From NCBI GenBank assembly GCA_900319275.1, contig ONNS01000012.1:44174-108173 (forward strand): a stretch of DNA of 64,000 nucleotides. The letters are read 5' to 3'. Source of the stretch: an uncultured Eubacteriales bacterium. Its GTDB lineage: Bacteria > Bacillota > Clostridia > Oscillospirales > Oscillospiraceae. The notes below the pieces were generated by a model. It saw only the letters and a program-made list of their open reading frames with translations. It was not told the DNA's origin and did no database searches. This document shows, piece after piece, positions 24,705 to 33,819 of the stretch (within the stretch, counting starts at the first letter, position 1; the number at the start of each line of letters is the position of its first letter). Position numbers and translations under genes: made by a program.

Positions 24705-26741
24705 TTACTCAGCGTCGTCCTCAGGCGCATTGCCGGTGGCAACACCGTCGGCACTGACCTCATAGACAAGGGCATCGTCCTCAGCAGCGGGCTCATCCTC
24801 AACAGGAGCCTCCTCGCGGGCCACAGGGGCCGGCTCGGAGAGCGCACGGATGGACAGGCTGACCTTATGCTTCTCGTCGTCAATGGCCGTGATCTTGGCT
24901 TCGACCACATCACCGACCGTCAGCACGTCACCGGGCTTGCCGATGCGGCGGTTGGCGATCTGAGAGATATGGATCAGGCCGTCCACGCCGGGGACGATCT
25001 CGGCGAAGGCGCCGAAGTCCATCAGCTTGACGATCTTGACCTCGGCCACGTCGCCGACAGCATACTTGCCGGTGAACACAGCCCAGGGATTGCCTTCGGG
25101 ATCCTTGTAGCCAAGGGAGATCTTGCGCTTTTCCTTATCGAAGTTGATGACATAGACGTCGATCTCGTCACCGACAGAGACAACTTCGGAGGGCTGGTGG
25201 ATGCGGCCCCAGCTCAGCTCGGAGACATGGACCATACCGTCGATGCCGCCGATATCAACGAAAGCACCGTAGCTGGTCAGAGACTTGACAACGCCGTGAT
25301 AGCGCTTGCCCACTTCGATCTCGTTCCAGATGCTCTCGACGCGCTCACGGCGCTCAGCCTGCGCAACGCGGCGGATCGAGCCGACAACACGCTTGCGGGC
25401 CTTGTTGACTTCGGTGATCTTCATGCGGACGGTCTTGCGGATCATCTCGTTGAGATCGGCCTCGCGGGGCAGATCGGTCTGAGAAGCGGGGATGAACACG
25501 CGCACGCCGCGCACATTGGCGACAACGCCGCCCTTGTTGGTCTCGGTGATGACACCCTCGACGACAGCGCCGCTCTCGGCAGCCTCTTCCACGTCGCTCC
25601 AGGCCTTGACAGCGTCCAGACGCTTCTTGGAGAGCATAGCCGTGCCCTCGACATCGTTAACGCGCACGACAACAGCCTCGATCGTGTCGCCAACCTTGAC
25701 GGCATCTTCTACCTTAACACCGTCATCGGTGAACTCAGACGTGGGAATGAATCCGGAATACTTGGTGCCCAGATCAACGCTGATTTCCGTGTTGGTGATG
25801 GCTACGACAACGCCGCTCACACGCTCTCCATTATATATTTGTTTGAGGGATTCCTCCAGCATTTCGTCGAAGGACTGTTCCTTCTCAATTTTGTTTTCGT
25901 CCATTTTGTTTCTTACCTCCTTAATTATCCACGCAGGCGTAGATGCTCCTGCTGTGATGCCAACCGTGTCCGCGAACCTAAGCATGTCCAGTTCCAGCTC
26001 CTCAGCCCGTTCAATGAATTGCACGTGGCTGCAATGCTTCCTGCAGATCTCGGCCAAGTGCAGGCTGTTGGCACTGTGTTTTCCGCCGATGACTACCATG
26101 GCATCGCACCGAGAGGCTAACTCTGCGGCTTCCTTTTGACGCGTGGATGTAGCAAAACATATCGTATCATAAATTTTCAGATTTGTACATATTTTTTTTG
26201 CAATTTTACAGCAATCCACGAAATTTTTGTTGGTCTGTGTGGTCTGTACGACCAGAGTAACCGGCTGAGACCATATCTCGGGGTGCATTTCCAGCCAGGA
26301 TGCCAATTCCTCCGGCGTCTCAACGACCTCGTGCGCACCGCACCAGCCACAGATCGCCTCGACCTCGGGATGCTGACGCATGCCGACAATCAGTACAAAT
26401 TCGCCGGCATCGCGCGCCTTGCTGACGATTTTATGAATGTATACGACCTTCGGGCAGGTCGCGTCGTGGATCCGGGCGCCGCGCTGCTCCAGTTCCCGGT
26501 AGACAGACTCAGCCACCCCGTGGGCGCGCAGCATGACGTGCTCCCCCGCCGCAGCCTCACCGGCTGAGGCAATAATTCGCAGGCCGCGTGCGCGGAGCTC
26601 TGAAACGACCTCTTCGTTATGGATGAGCTCACCGAGGCAGCTGACAGCACCGTAGGTATCCAGCAGGGAATCCGCCATCTCCACCGAGCGCTGTACGCCG
26701 AAGCAAAAACCGGCGCTCTCGGCAAGGATGAGCTCCCTCAT
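24705..26741 (-). CDS. ispH: IspH - ribosomal protein S1 fusion
   Basis: A 678-residue two-part protein. Residues 1-285 are 4-hydroxy-3-methylbut-2-enyl diphosphate reductase: iron-sulfur cysteines C13, C96 and C195 and substrate histidines H41, H74 and H124 are present; it makes IPP and DMAPP in the MEP pathway. After a short linker (KMDENKIEKEQSFDE) come four S1 RNA-binding domains (about 305-640; e.g. GVVKSLTSYGAFVDIGGIDGMVHVSE) and an acidic tail. This fusion is known from clostridia; the S1 part stands in for RpsA. No frameshift or internal stop is seen at the junction. It overlaps cmk by four bases. Confidence 0.95.
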   Translation of the reverse strand: MRELILAESAGFCFGVQRSVEMADSLLDTYGAVSCLGELIHNEEVVSELRARGLRIIASAGEAAAGEHVMLRAHGVAESVYRELEQRGARIHDATCPKVVYIHKIVSKARDAGEFVLIVGMRQHPEVEAICGWCGAHEVVETPEELASWLEMHPEIWSQPVTLVVQTTQTNKNFVDCCKIAKKICTNLKIYDTICFATSTRQKEAAELASRCDAMVVIGGKHSANSLHLAEICRKHCSHVQFIERAEELELDMLRFADTVGITAGASTPAWIIKEVRNKMDENKIEKEQSFDEMLEESLKQIYNGERVSGVVVAITNTEISVDLGTKYSGFIPTSEFTDDGVKVEDAVKVGDTIEAVVVRVNDVEGTAMLSKKRLDAVKAWSDVEEAAESGAVVEGVITETNKGGVVANVRGVRVFIPASQTDLPREADLNEMIRKTVRMKITEVNKARKRVVGSIRRVAQAERRERVESIWNEIEVGKRYHGVVKSLTSYGAFVDIGGIDGMVHVSELSWGRIHQPSEVVSVGDEIDVYVINFDKEKRKISLGYKDPEGNPWAVFTGKYAVGDVAEVKIVKLMDFGAFAEIVPGVDGLIHISQIANRRIGKPGDVLTVGDVVEAKITAIDDEKHKVSLSIRALSEPAPVAREEAPVEDEPAAEDDALVYEVSADGVATGNAPEDDAE

Positions 26742-27424
26742 GACTTCTTCTCCAACTGCGCGCCAATGATGCCGCAGAGCCGATCCAGGCTCTCGTCGAA
26801 GCCAATGTCACTGGTATCGAGCAAAACAGCGTCGTCGGCCTGGCGCAGCGGCGCAATAGCACGATTCATATCTTGCTCGTCGCGCTGCAGGATCTCACGC
26901 AGCACGTCGTCGTAAGGCTGGGACATGCCCTTCTGCTCAAGCTCGAGCATGCGGCGCTGCGCACGCGCCTCGGGAGAGGCCGTCAGAAAGATTTTGACCT
27001 CGGCATCGGGCAGAACGACGGTGCCGATATCGCGCCCGTCCATGATGACGTCATTCTCGCGCGCCATTTTCCGCTGCATATCCAGCAGAAAGGCACGAAC
27101 CGGCGGCATGGCCGAGACGTTTGAAGCCGCCATGGAGATTCTGGGCTGACGGATCGCGGCAGAGACATCCTCACCGTTGAGCGTCATGCACTGCTCGCCA
27201 GCTGTGTTATAGCCCATGTCGATACCAAGGGAAGGCAGCAGTGCCTTCACTGCGTCCTCATCATGGGTATCCAATCCGGCGCGGTCGGCCGCCAGGCCGA
27301 CTGTGCGGTATATAGCGCCGGTATCCACATAGATATATCCCAATTTTGCCGCGGCCTTGCGCGCCAGCGAGCTCTTCCCTGCCCCGGAGGGGCCGTCAAT
27401 TGCAACAGCAATATGTCCGTTCAT
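26738..27424 (-). CDS. cmk: Cytidylate kinase
   Basis: A 228-residue kinase with P-loop GPSGAGKSS (11-19), YVDTGAIYR and MDGRDIGTVVLP, all Cmk signatures. It phosphorylates CMP and dCMP. The ATG at 27424 has GGGAG upstream; longer frames do not. Position directly before ispH-rpsA is the usual clostridial and proteobacterial cmk-rpsA order. Confidence 0.96.
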   Translation of the reverse strand: MNGHIAVAIDGPSGAGKSSLARKAAAKLGYIYVDTGAIYRTVGLAADRAGLDTHDEDAVKALLPSLGIDMGYNTAGEQCMTLNGEDVSAAIRQPRISMAASNVSAMPPVRAFLLDMQRKMARENDVIMDGRDIGTVVLPDAEVKIFLTASPEARAQRRMLELEQKGMSQPYDDVLREILQRDEQDMNRAIAPLRQADDAVLLDTSDIGFDESLDRLCGIIGAQLEKKS

Positions 27425-27475
27425 TTGTATAACTCCCTTTATATATAAACAATGATTCAAAACAGCATTTTCATC

Positions 27476-28714
27476 TTATACGTCCGGTATGCTCATGCCC
27501 GCCGTATATCCCGTCGACCAGGCGATCTGCAGATTAAAGCCTCCGGTATAGGCATCCAAATCGAGAACTTCTCCGGCAAAGTACAGCCCCGGCAGCAGCT
27601 TGGATTCCATCGTGCGAGGATTGATTTCTTTGGTGCTGACGCCGCCCGCTGTGACAATGGCCTCGTCGATCGGGCGTTTTTGCGAAACAGCCACCGGGAA
27701 GGCCTTCAGCAGATGCAGCAGGCGCAGCCGCTCCTCGCGGGTGATATCATGTACCGGCTTCTCCGGATCGATCTGAGACAGGCGCACGACCACCGGGATC
27801 ATGCTGTGTCCCAGCAGATCGCCAAGCGCATTGCGAAATGCGCGGTTGGCATATTTTTCGAAATCGCGAAGCAGCCGGGCATCAAGCTTCTTCTCATCCA
27901 GACCCGGCTTCAGGTCGATCGCAAGGCGGTATTTGACAGTGTCAAAGTGCCGCATATGCGCGCTGGCCGATAGCACCAGCGGCCCCGACACGCCAAAGTG
28001 CGTGAAGAGCATCTCGCCGAGCTCCGAATAGATGGGCTTGTTCCCCTCTCCCTCGTATACCGAGAGCGTGACGTTTTTCAAGCTGAAGCCCTGCATCTCG
28101 GCACAGCTCTCATCCGGGCTCTCCAGCGGAACCAGCGAGGCCATCGGCTCGATGACCGTATGGCCGTAGCTCCTCGCCATACGGTAGCCGTCGCCCGTCG
28201 AGCCTGTCAGCGGATACGAGAGGCCACCGGTGCAGACGGCGACAGCACGGCAGGCCAAGTGTCCCTGCTCGGTTACAACGCCGCTGACGGCGCCATCCCT
28301 GCTCTCGATGGCTACGGCGCGCGTGTGCAGCCAATGAACGCCAAGGCGCTCACAGCGGCGCGCGAGCAGGTCCGCCACATCGTTGGCGTTATCCGACACC
28401 GGAAAAACGCGATAACCCCGCTCGGTCTTGAGCGGCAAACCCCAGCTTTCAAACAGGGCCATCGTGTCTGCGGGCGACAGGCGGTTCAAAGCGCTGTAGA
28501 GGAAGCGTCCGTCGCCCGGGATATTGGCCATAAAGGTCTTGATATCACATTGATTGGTCAGATTGCAGCGGCCCTTGCCGGTGATGCGCAGCTTGCGGCC
28601 AAGCTTTTGATTGGCATCGAGCAACACAACAGACAAGCCGCGCTCAGCGGCTGTAACAGCGCACATAAGTCCCGCTGCGCCGCCGCCGATCACAACAAGA
28701 TCGGTTTTTTCCAT
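27476..28714 (-). CDS. BaiN/HI0933-type FAD-dependent oxidoreductase
   Basis: A 412-residue flavoprotein with an FAD-binding DLVVIGGGAAGLMCAVTAAERG start, GRKLRITGKGRCNLTN, and the C-terminal GLYFAGEVLDLDAYTGGFNLQIAWSTG motif that closes on FAD. The family is common in gut clostridia; some members were reported in bile acid dehydroxylation (BaiN), but most are uncharacterised, so the substrate is open. The start may be ATG at 28714 or the GTG at 28723, which overlaps the rluB stop in GTGA and would give tight coupling. Confidence 0.85.
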   Translation of the reverse strand: MEKTDLVVIGGGAAGLMCAVTAAERGLSVVLLDANQKLGRKLRITGKGRCNLTNQCDIKTFMANIPGDGRFLYSALNRLSPADTMALFESWGLPLKTERGYRVFPVSDNANDVADLLARRCERLGVHWLHTRAVAIESRDGAVSGVVTEQGHLACRAVAVCTGGLSYPLTGSTGDGYRMARSYGHTVIEPMASLVPLESPDESCAEMQGFSLKNVTLSVYEGEGNKPIYSELGEMLFTHFGVSGPLVLSASAHMRHFDTVKYRLAIDLKPGLDEKKLDARLLRDFEKYANRAFRNALGDLLGHSMIPVVVRLSQIDPEKPVHDITREERLRLLHLLKAFPVAVSQKRPIDEAIVTAGGVSTKEINPRTMESKLLPGLYFAGEVLDLDAYTGGFNLQIAWSTGYTAGMSIPDV

Positions 28715-28719
28715 CGTAT

Positions 28720-29439
28720 TCACGCTTTCATTGCGCGCTCAAAGGCGGCGAGCTCGTCCCGATTCAGATAGCGCCACTGGCCGCTCGGCAGTTTACCGAG
28801 TGTGAGCGGCCCCTCACTGATCCGGCAGAGACGGTGGACCTGCAGTCCGACGCTCTCGCACATCCGGCGCACCTGGCGGTTGCGTCCCTCGTGGATCGTG
28901 ACATCGAGTACGGCGCGGCCTTCCTCACACTTCAACAGCCGAACCCCCGCCGCGCTGAGCTTGCGGTCGTCCATGACCATCGGCACTGACAGCCGTTCCG
29001 GCACGCTCTCAAGATTGTCGCCGCTGACTGTGACGCGGTAGCATTTTTCCACCTGATGGGAAGGATGCATCAGGTGATTGGCAAAGTCGCCGTCATTTGT
29101 CATAACAAGCAGCCCTTCGCTGTCCATGTCCAGACGGCCGACAGGATACAGCCGTGTGCCGACGTCCCGGACAAGCTCTGTGACGGTTTTCCGCCCCTTT
29201 TCGTCGCTGAGCGTGCAGACATAGCCCCGGGGCTTATTCAGCATCAGATAGACTTTTTCCTTGTCGTTTGGCAATCGCCGGCCGTTGACACGGATGTCAT
29301 CGCGCACGGGGTCGGCCTTATCGCCGAGCGATGCTACTGCGCCGTTGACCGTGACCTGTCCGTCCTCGATCGCCTTCTCAGCTGCACGGCGGGACATCAG
29401 GCCCGCCGCAGATATCAATTTTTGTAAACGATCTTCCAT
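28720..29439 (-). CDS. rluB: RsuA/RluB-family pseudouridine synthase
   Basis: A 239-residue protein with an N-terminal S4 RNA-binding domain (about 3-55) and the pseudouridine synthase motif GRLDMDSEGLLVMTNDG, whose D104 is the catalytic aspartate, followed by IHEGRNRQVRRMCE. In firmicutes this gene next to scpAB and cmk is usually RluB, which modifies 23S rRNA near the peptidyl transferase centre; RsuA cannot be fully excluded. Confidence 0.88.
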   Translation of the reverse strand: MEDRLQKLISAAGLMSRRAAEKAIEDGQVTVNGAVASLGDKADPVRDDIRVNGRRLPNDKEKVYLMLNKPRGYVCTLSDEKGRKTVTELVRDVGTRLYPVGRLDMDSEGLLVMTNDGDFANHLMHPSHQVEKCYRVTVSGDNLESVPERLSVPMVMDDRKLSAAGVRLLKCEEGRAVLDVTIHEGRNRQVRRMCESVGLQVHRLCRISEGPLTLGKLPSGQWRYLNRDELAAFERAMKA

Positions 29440-29462
29440 GTATATCCCTACTATGTAATTCT

Positions 29463-30251
29463 CTAGACAGCTTGCGACCGGGCGAATGCCCAGTCGTATA
29501 ATCTGCAGTGGTCCTCCCAGTCGTTGGGGTCGTTCAGCGTGACGCAGACAAAGCGTCGGCCGTCTCGCTCCGCGCAGCTGACCAGGCAGCGTCCGGCAAG
29601 CTGGGTATAGCCGGTCTTGCCGGAAACACAGCCGGGACAGAGCGTCAACAGCTTGTTGTGGTTTTCATAGCTCTGTTCCTTCACGACGGCGCTCGGCAGG
29701 GCCGACAATTCACGAAAAAGCGGACACTCCATACAGGCGTGCATCAGCGCCGCGAGATCATGCGCCGTGGAATAGTGTCCCTCGGCGTTCAAGCCGTGCG
29801 GATTGACAAAGTGCGAGCCCGTCATACCGAGCGCAGCGGCGCAGCGATTCATCATCGCAGCAAAGGCTTCCACATCTCCGGCCACATGACGGGCCAGTGC
29901 CAGGGCCGCATCGTTGCCGGATGCCAGCAGCAAGCCTGTCAGCAGTTCCCGGACGGTATAGTCCTCCCCCGGGATAAGATACATCGATGAACCCTCTACG
30001 GCGCAGTCGGCACTCTCGATCTGAACGCGCTCGTCCGGATCGCAGCGCAGGATCGTCACAAAGGCTGTCATCAGCTTCGTCGTACTGGCGATCAGATGCG
30101 GCTCATCAGCGTCGCGCGCGTACAGCAGCTCACCCCGACCGTCCATCACAACCGCAGAGGCGGCTGATACGACCGGTTCGTCCACGGCGGCAGCACAGCT
30201 CTGCGGCAATAGAACAGCCGTCAGAACCAACGCATAAAGCAGTTTTCTCAA
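29463..30251 (-). CDS. D-alanyl-D-alanine carboxypeptidase (S11 family, DacF type)
   Basis: A roughly 262-residue penicillin-binding protein with a signal peptide (MRKLLYALVLTAVLLPQSCAAA) and the active-site motifs STTK (S56, K59), SGN and KTG. It trims D-Ala from peptidoglycan pentapeptides outside the membrane and, next to gerW and scpB, may have a sporulation role like DacF. The start is uncertain: TTG at 30251 is about eight bases from an AAGGGTGG site, while GTG at 30263 or 30260 would overlap that site. A hairpin ends exactly before the TTG. Confidence 0.87.
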   Translation of the reverse strand: MRKLLYALVLTAVLLPQSCAAAVDEPVVSAASAVVMDGRGELLYARDADEPHLIASTTKLMTAFVTILRCDPDERVQIESADCAVEGSSMYLIPGEDYTVRELLTGLLLASGNDAALALARHVAGDVEAFAAMMNRCAAALGMTGSHFVNPHGLNAEGHYSTAHDLAALMHACMECPLFRELSALPSAVVKEQSYENHNKLLTLCPGCVSGKTGYTQLAGRCLVSCAERDGRRFVCVTLNDPNDWEDHCRLYDWAFARSQAV

Positions 30252-30289
30252 AATAAGCACCACCCTTGATCACTTGGGTAGTGCTTATT
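30252..30289 (-). terminator. Hairpin covering the dac ribosome binding site
   Basis: Stem AATAAGCAC-ACCC (30252-30265) with GGGTAGTGCTTATT (30276-30289), one mismatch. On the minus strand it lies 19 bases after the gerW stop and its 3' arm contains the AAGGGTGG binding site of the next gene. Only four Ts follow, so it could be a weak terminator, a translational mask or both. Confidence 0.65.
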
Positions 30290-30308
30290 ATGGACGGATT
30301 TAAGGAAA

Positions 30309-30695
30309 TTACTCTTCCTTCGTCTTGTTGATAAACTCGTCGATGCGGTCCATGACCTGCGGAACGAGATCGATCAGACGGTCGACCGTGGTGCTGGCGG
30401 GCGGCATGATATTGACCATGCGGATATTTCCCTCTTTGATGACAAGGAAGCCGATCGGATCGATCTTAACGCCGGTGGCATTGCCGCCGCCGAAGGGCTT
30501 GCTCTCGCCCTCTTTCTTCGGTGTCAGCTCGATACCGCCGCCGCCGAAACCAACACTGATGCGGGAGACCGGCACCAGGGTAATGCCGTCCGGCGTGAAA
30601 ATCGGGTCGCCGACTACAGTATCGACCTTCAGAATGTTCTTGACGCTCTCCATGGTGGTCTGCATGAGTTCACCGATCGGGTTATTGTTCTCCAT
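30309..30695 (-). CDS. gerW: Spore protein GerW/YtfJ
   Basis: A 128-residue protein of the YtfJ family: N-terminal helix (NPIGELMQTTMESVKNIL), a beta-rich middle with glycine repeats (VGFGGGGIEL, PFGGGNATG) and VKIDPIGFLVI, then an amphipathic C terminus. In Bacillus it is needed for spore germination by some nutrients. The ATG at 30695 follows AAAGGATGG. It overlaps the preceding DUF2953 gene by 14 bases, the same pair as ytfI-ytfJ. Confidence 0.92.
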   Translation of the reverse strand: MENNNPIGELMQTTMESVKNILKVDTVVGDPIFTPDGITLVPVSRISVGFGGGGIELTPKKEGESKPFGGGNATGVKIDPIGFLVIKEGNIRMVNIMPPASTTVDRLIDLVPQVMDRIDEFINKTKEE

Positions 30696-31500
30696 TTGGT
30701 TCCATCCTTTCCACATCTATCTTGGTTTCTGTTTTTTCAGGGTCTGGCGCCGACTCAGCGGCGGTCAACACCGCGGTTTCCATATTTTCAGGTTCTGTAA
30801 CCAAATCGCCTTCCGCATCAGACGGCGCAGCGCTCTCTTCCGGATTTGGCTTCTCCGGGCGATTCAGCTTGGCTTCCCGTTTCTGGCGAAGTTTGCTTTT
30901 GATGACGACCTTCACGGCAGCAAAGCCGATGCCGAACACGACGCCCAGGATCTGCCCGATTCGGATGCTCATGCCCAGGCCAAATTCCAGCTGCATTCGA
31001 TTTCCCAGGAAATCCACGCCGGTGCGGACCTCACAGTCCCGGCAGGTAAAGGCCTTTTTGCACAGCGGCGCGAGCATCGACAGCACTTCATTGACAGTGC
31101 CGTAAGTCAAAGCCGTATAGTAGGGATCCGGCTCTGAGGCCACAAAGATCAGGCGGAAACGGTCTACCTTCATCTTATGGCCGAAACGCCCCAGACCGCG
31201 CAGCACAGCTTTGACGATCTCAAGCAGCTCCTGTATGCTCAATCCCAGCGGAAGGCCCTTCTTCTGCTCTTTGGGTTTCTCTTCTTTTTTCTCTTGCGGA
31301 GGCTTTTCCTCTTTCGGTTTTTCCTCCTTGGGCTTTTTCTCTTCTCCCTTTTCGCGTGGGAACAGCTGCAGCTGTATGCCCATGACCTTGGCCGACATAT
31401 GAAGCGCGTCGTGCTCAAAGCCGGCGTCAAAGCCCACCGGGATCAGACACAAGCCGACGATCAGGGCGATGAAAACGCCCAGTATGATCCATCCGACCAA
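30682..31500 (-). CDS. ytfI: DUF2953 membrane protein, YtfI-like
   Basis: About 272 residues: an N-terminal membrane helix (VGWIILGVFIALIVGLCLIPV), a highly charged Glu/Lys/Pro stretch of some 35 residues (low complexity), then the DUF2953 core with KVDRFRLIFVASEPDPYYTALTYG and a cysteine pair (TCRDCE), a second hydrophobic segment and an acidic tail. Start taken as TTG at 31500, seven bases after GGGGAG; the open frame further upstream would overlap scpB by 53 bases. The neighbour of gerW in many spore formers, function unknown. Confidence 0.8.
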   Translation of the reverse strand: MVGWIILGVFIALIVGLCLIPVGFDAGFEHDALHMSAKVMGIQLQLFPREKGEEKKPKEEKPKEEKPPQEKKEEKPKEQKKGLPLGLSIQELLEIVKAVLRGLGRFGHKMKVDRFRLIFVASEPDPYYTALTYGTVNEVLSMLAPLCKKAFTCRDCEVRTGVDFLGNRMQLEFGLGMSIRIGQILGVVFGIGFAAVKVVIKSKLRQKREAKLNRPEKPNPEESAAPSDAEGDLVTEPENMETAVLTAAESAPDPEKTETKIDVERMEPNGEQ

Positions 31501-31504
31501 ACGA

Positions 31505-32176
31505 TCACTCCCCGTTTGTATCCTCTGCGCTCTCTGCCTGTAACGGAGATTGCGCATAGCTCTCTGTCAACGGTTCAACTTCCTCTTCTTCTATTGTCAG
31601 CTGCTCGCCGCTCTCGGCTCGCTGCAGCTCGGCAATCTGTTTTTGCAGCTGCTCCACACCCTCGCTGCTGGTCATATCCGGCAGCTCCGGCAGCTCGGAG
31701 AGCTCGCGGATGCCCATCGTGCGCAAAAAAGCGTCTGTTGTGCGCAGCAGCACAGGGCGGCCAGGCACCTCCAGGCGCCCACAGGGCTCGATCAGTCCGC
31801 GATCCAGCAGGACCGAAACCGTGTAAGAACTGTCCACGCCGCGCACCTGGTCGATATACGCTCTGGTGACAGGCTGAAAATAGGCGACCACAGCCAGCGT
31901 CTCGAGGGCGGGCTGGGAGAGCATCGGCGGCTTGCGGTGTTCGAGCACCTTGGTGATGACCTGTGCGTACTCAGGGGCTGAACACATCTGCAGCTTGTCC
32001 CCCAGGCGCAGCACACGCATGCCGCGCTCCTCGGCGGCATAGCGCTCGGCCAGCTCGGCACCGCGCAGAGAGATCTCTTTTTCATCAACGCCGAGGATCA
32101 GCGAGAGGCGCGCGATCGGCACAGCCTCGCCCGCTGCAAAGAGTACCGCCTCGATGGCGGCAGATAAATCCATCAT
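31505..32176 (-). CDS. scpB: Segregation and condensation protein B
   Basis: A 223-residue winged-helix protein (IEAVLFAAGEAVPIARL, LSQPALETLAVVAYFQPVTRAYIDQVRG, GLIEPCGRLEVPGRPVLLRTT are hallmark segments). ScpB binds ScpA as part of the SMC-ScpAB condensin that organises the chromosome. The acidic C-terminal tail is longer than in Bacillus. The 55-base gap from scpA has no terminator. Confidence 0.95.
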   Translation of the reverse strand: MMDLSAAIEAVLFAAGEAVPIARLSLILGVDEKEISLRGAELAERYAAEERGMRVLRLGDKLQMCSAPEYAQVITKVLEHRKPPMLSQPALETLAVVAYFQPVTRAYIDQVRGVDSSYTVSVLLDRGLIEPCGRLEVPGRPVLLRTTDAFLRTMGIRELSELPELPDMTSSEGVEQLQKQIAELQRAESGEQLTIEEEEVEPLTESYAQSPLQAESAEDTNGE

Positions 32177-32231
32177 AACTCTAAACTCAATTCAGTTTTA
32201 TCTTTTAGTCCCGTCAGGGATTGAAAAGATA

Positions 32232-33020
32232 TTATTCTATGATCTGCTCGAGGATCTCATCCACATCGCCGCCGACAAAGGTGACCGAATAGTCGCCGTT
32301 CTCCTCGCCGGTCAGGCGGATACTGCCCATGCTGCACAGCTCCAGGATCGAGATAAAGGTCGCTATGACCTCGCTGCGGCTGGAGCAGGCATTGTACAGC
32401 GCGCGCAGGCCGGTGCCGCCGCTGCGCAGCTTTTCCAGCACCTCACGGCTTTTATCGCGCACACTGTAGATCACCCGATGCGGCACTGCCAGCATCAGCG
32501 CCTCGTTCTCCGGTGTTTTCACGCCGCGGGAGTAGATGGCGGCCAGCGCCTTGAGCAAATCGACGCTCTTATGGCGGTATTCGTATACTTTTCCTTGTTT
32601 CGGCAGAGGCTCGGGATTCTTTTCGTAGTACAGAAGCCCGAGCTCGGAGGCGGCCTTCAGCTGCGGCGTCACCTTTTTCAGCCGCTCAAAGGTGTCCTTC
32701 CCCTTGAGCTGTTCGAGCGAAGCGATCAGCACCTCGAGCTCCGAAACCTCTTCCTCGTCAGAGCTGAGCAGCGTACGGGTTTTGATATACAGCAGATGCG
32801 AGGCCATCTGCACAAATTCGCTTGCGATCTCCAGATCCATGCTCTGCATCTTTTGCAGGTATTCCAGATATTGGTCGAGAATATCGGCGATTTTGATATC
32901 GCGGATTTCGATTTTATTTTTGGCGAGGAGCATCAGGATCAGGCTGAGCGGCCCTTCAAAGTCGCTGAGCTCATCCCTGTCGTGAATCACGCCCTCGAGA
33001 TGATAGCTTGGATTGTCCAT
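32232..33020 (-). CDS. scpA: Segregation and condensation protein A
   Basis: A 262-residue kleisin with the N-terminal FEGPLSLILMLLAKNKIEIRDI motif that contacts the SMC neck and the IKTRTLLSSDEEE segment; the C-terminal winged helix (ATFISILELCSMGSIRL) would bind the SMC head. It begins seven bases after the M50 protease stop with GAGGAACC before the ATG. Confidence 0.95.
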   Translation of the reverse strand: MDNPSYHLEGVIHDRDELSDFEGPLSLILMLLAKNKIEIRDIKIADILDQYLEYLQKMQSMDLEIASEFVQMASHLLYIKTRTLLSSDEEEVSELEVLIASLEQLKGKDTFERLKKVTPQLKAASELGLLYYEKNPEPLPKQGKVYEYRHKSVDLLKALAAIYSRGVKTPENEALMLAVPHRVIYSVRDKSREVLEKLRSGGTGLRALYNACSSRSEVIATFISILELCSMGSIRLTGEENGDYSVTFVGGDVDEILEQIIE

Positions 33021-33026
33021 GGTTCC

Positions 33027-33728
33027 TCACATGACGATCATTTTGCCGAGATACGCGCCGAGCTGCGCGACCGGCATCAGAGCATTCAGCGCCTGATTGA
33101 GCAAGCGGGAGACAATGCTCCCGGTGACGCCGGAGAACGCCAGCAGATAGAGCAGAATAAAGCCGTAGCGCTCGTAGCGCATCAGCGTCAGATATGCCGT
33201 ATCCGGCAGCAGCGAGAACAGCACCTTCGAGCCGTCGAGCGGCGGGATCGGCAGAAGATTAAACAGACACAGGCCCAGGCTCAGGTGCGCCGTTGTAAAG
33301 CACAGCTGAAGCACGATCCGCCAGGCAGTCGAGCTGGAGGCCGATGAGACCGGCACCACAAGGCCATACAGGAACAAAAACACAACCGCGATCAGCAGAT
33401 TCATACCGGGGCCGGCCAGCGCCGTGAGCGCCATCCCCTGCCGCGGATTTTTAAAATTGCGCATATTGACCGGGACAGGCTTGGCCCAGCCGATATGGGC
33501 CACAACCAGCATGAAAAAGCCCATCATATCGAGGTGTTTCAGTGGGTTGAGCGTCAGACGCCCGGCACGCTTGGCCGTATTGTCGCCGAGAAGCCACGCC
33601 ACATAGCCGTGTCCGAGCTCGTGCAGTGTGATACACAGCAGCGCCGGAACCGCGCTCATCAGCAGGCTGATCATGCGTTCCGTATCGAATCCATTCAGGA
33701 TCTCTTGCCAGGCACTGATAGTAAACAC
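33027..33728 (-). CDS. Site-2-type membrane metalloprotease (M50, Rip family)
   Basis: A 233-residue polytopic membrane protein with the zinc motif HELGHGYVAWLLGD, NPLKHLD and the third ligand motif LLPIPPLDGS. Family members cut membrane-embedded substrates such as anti-sigma factors, though this housekeeping clade beside scpA has no assigned substrate. A GTG at 33728 opens the frame; ATG at 33674 is an alternative start. First gene of the long operon running to 24705. Confidence 0.9.
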   Translation of the reverse strand: MFTISAWQEILNGFDTERMISLLMSAVPALLCITLHELGHGYVAWLLGDNTAKRAGRLTLNPLKHLDMMGFFMLVVAHIGWAKPVPVNMRNFKNPRQGMALTALAGPGMNLLIAVVFLFLYGLVVPVSSASSSTAWRIVLQLCFTTAHLSLGLCLFNLLPIPPLDGSKVLFSLLPDTAYLTLMRYERYGFILLYLLAFSGVTGSIVSRLLNQALNALMPVAQLGAYLGKMIVM

Positions 33729-33743
33729 CCCCAGATAAAAGTT

Positions 33744-33772
33744 ATTTTACCAAAAAGCAGTGGGAAATACAA
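33744..33772 (-). promoter_or_regulatory. Promoter of the M50-scpAB-...-ispH/rpsA operon
   Basis: On the minus strand TTGTAT (33772-33767) and TAAAAT (33749-33744), spacer 17 bases. The leader to the GTG would be only about ten bases. Confidence 0.65.
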
Positions 33773-33819
33773 GGGATATGATAAAAATATTCAGGCATAA
33801 GCGTTTTCCTCGAAGCAGA

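Noticed and set aside
27476-28714. BaiN assignment as proof of bile acid 7-dehydroxylation
   Set aside because: The HI0933-type family is broad and no other bai gene is present; only family membership is supported.
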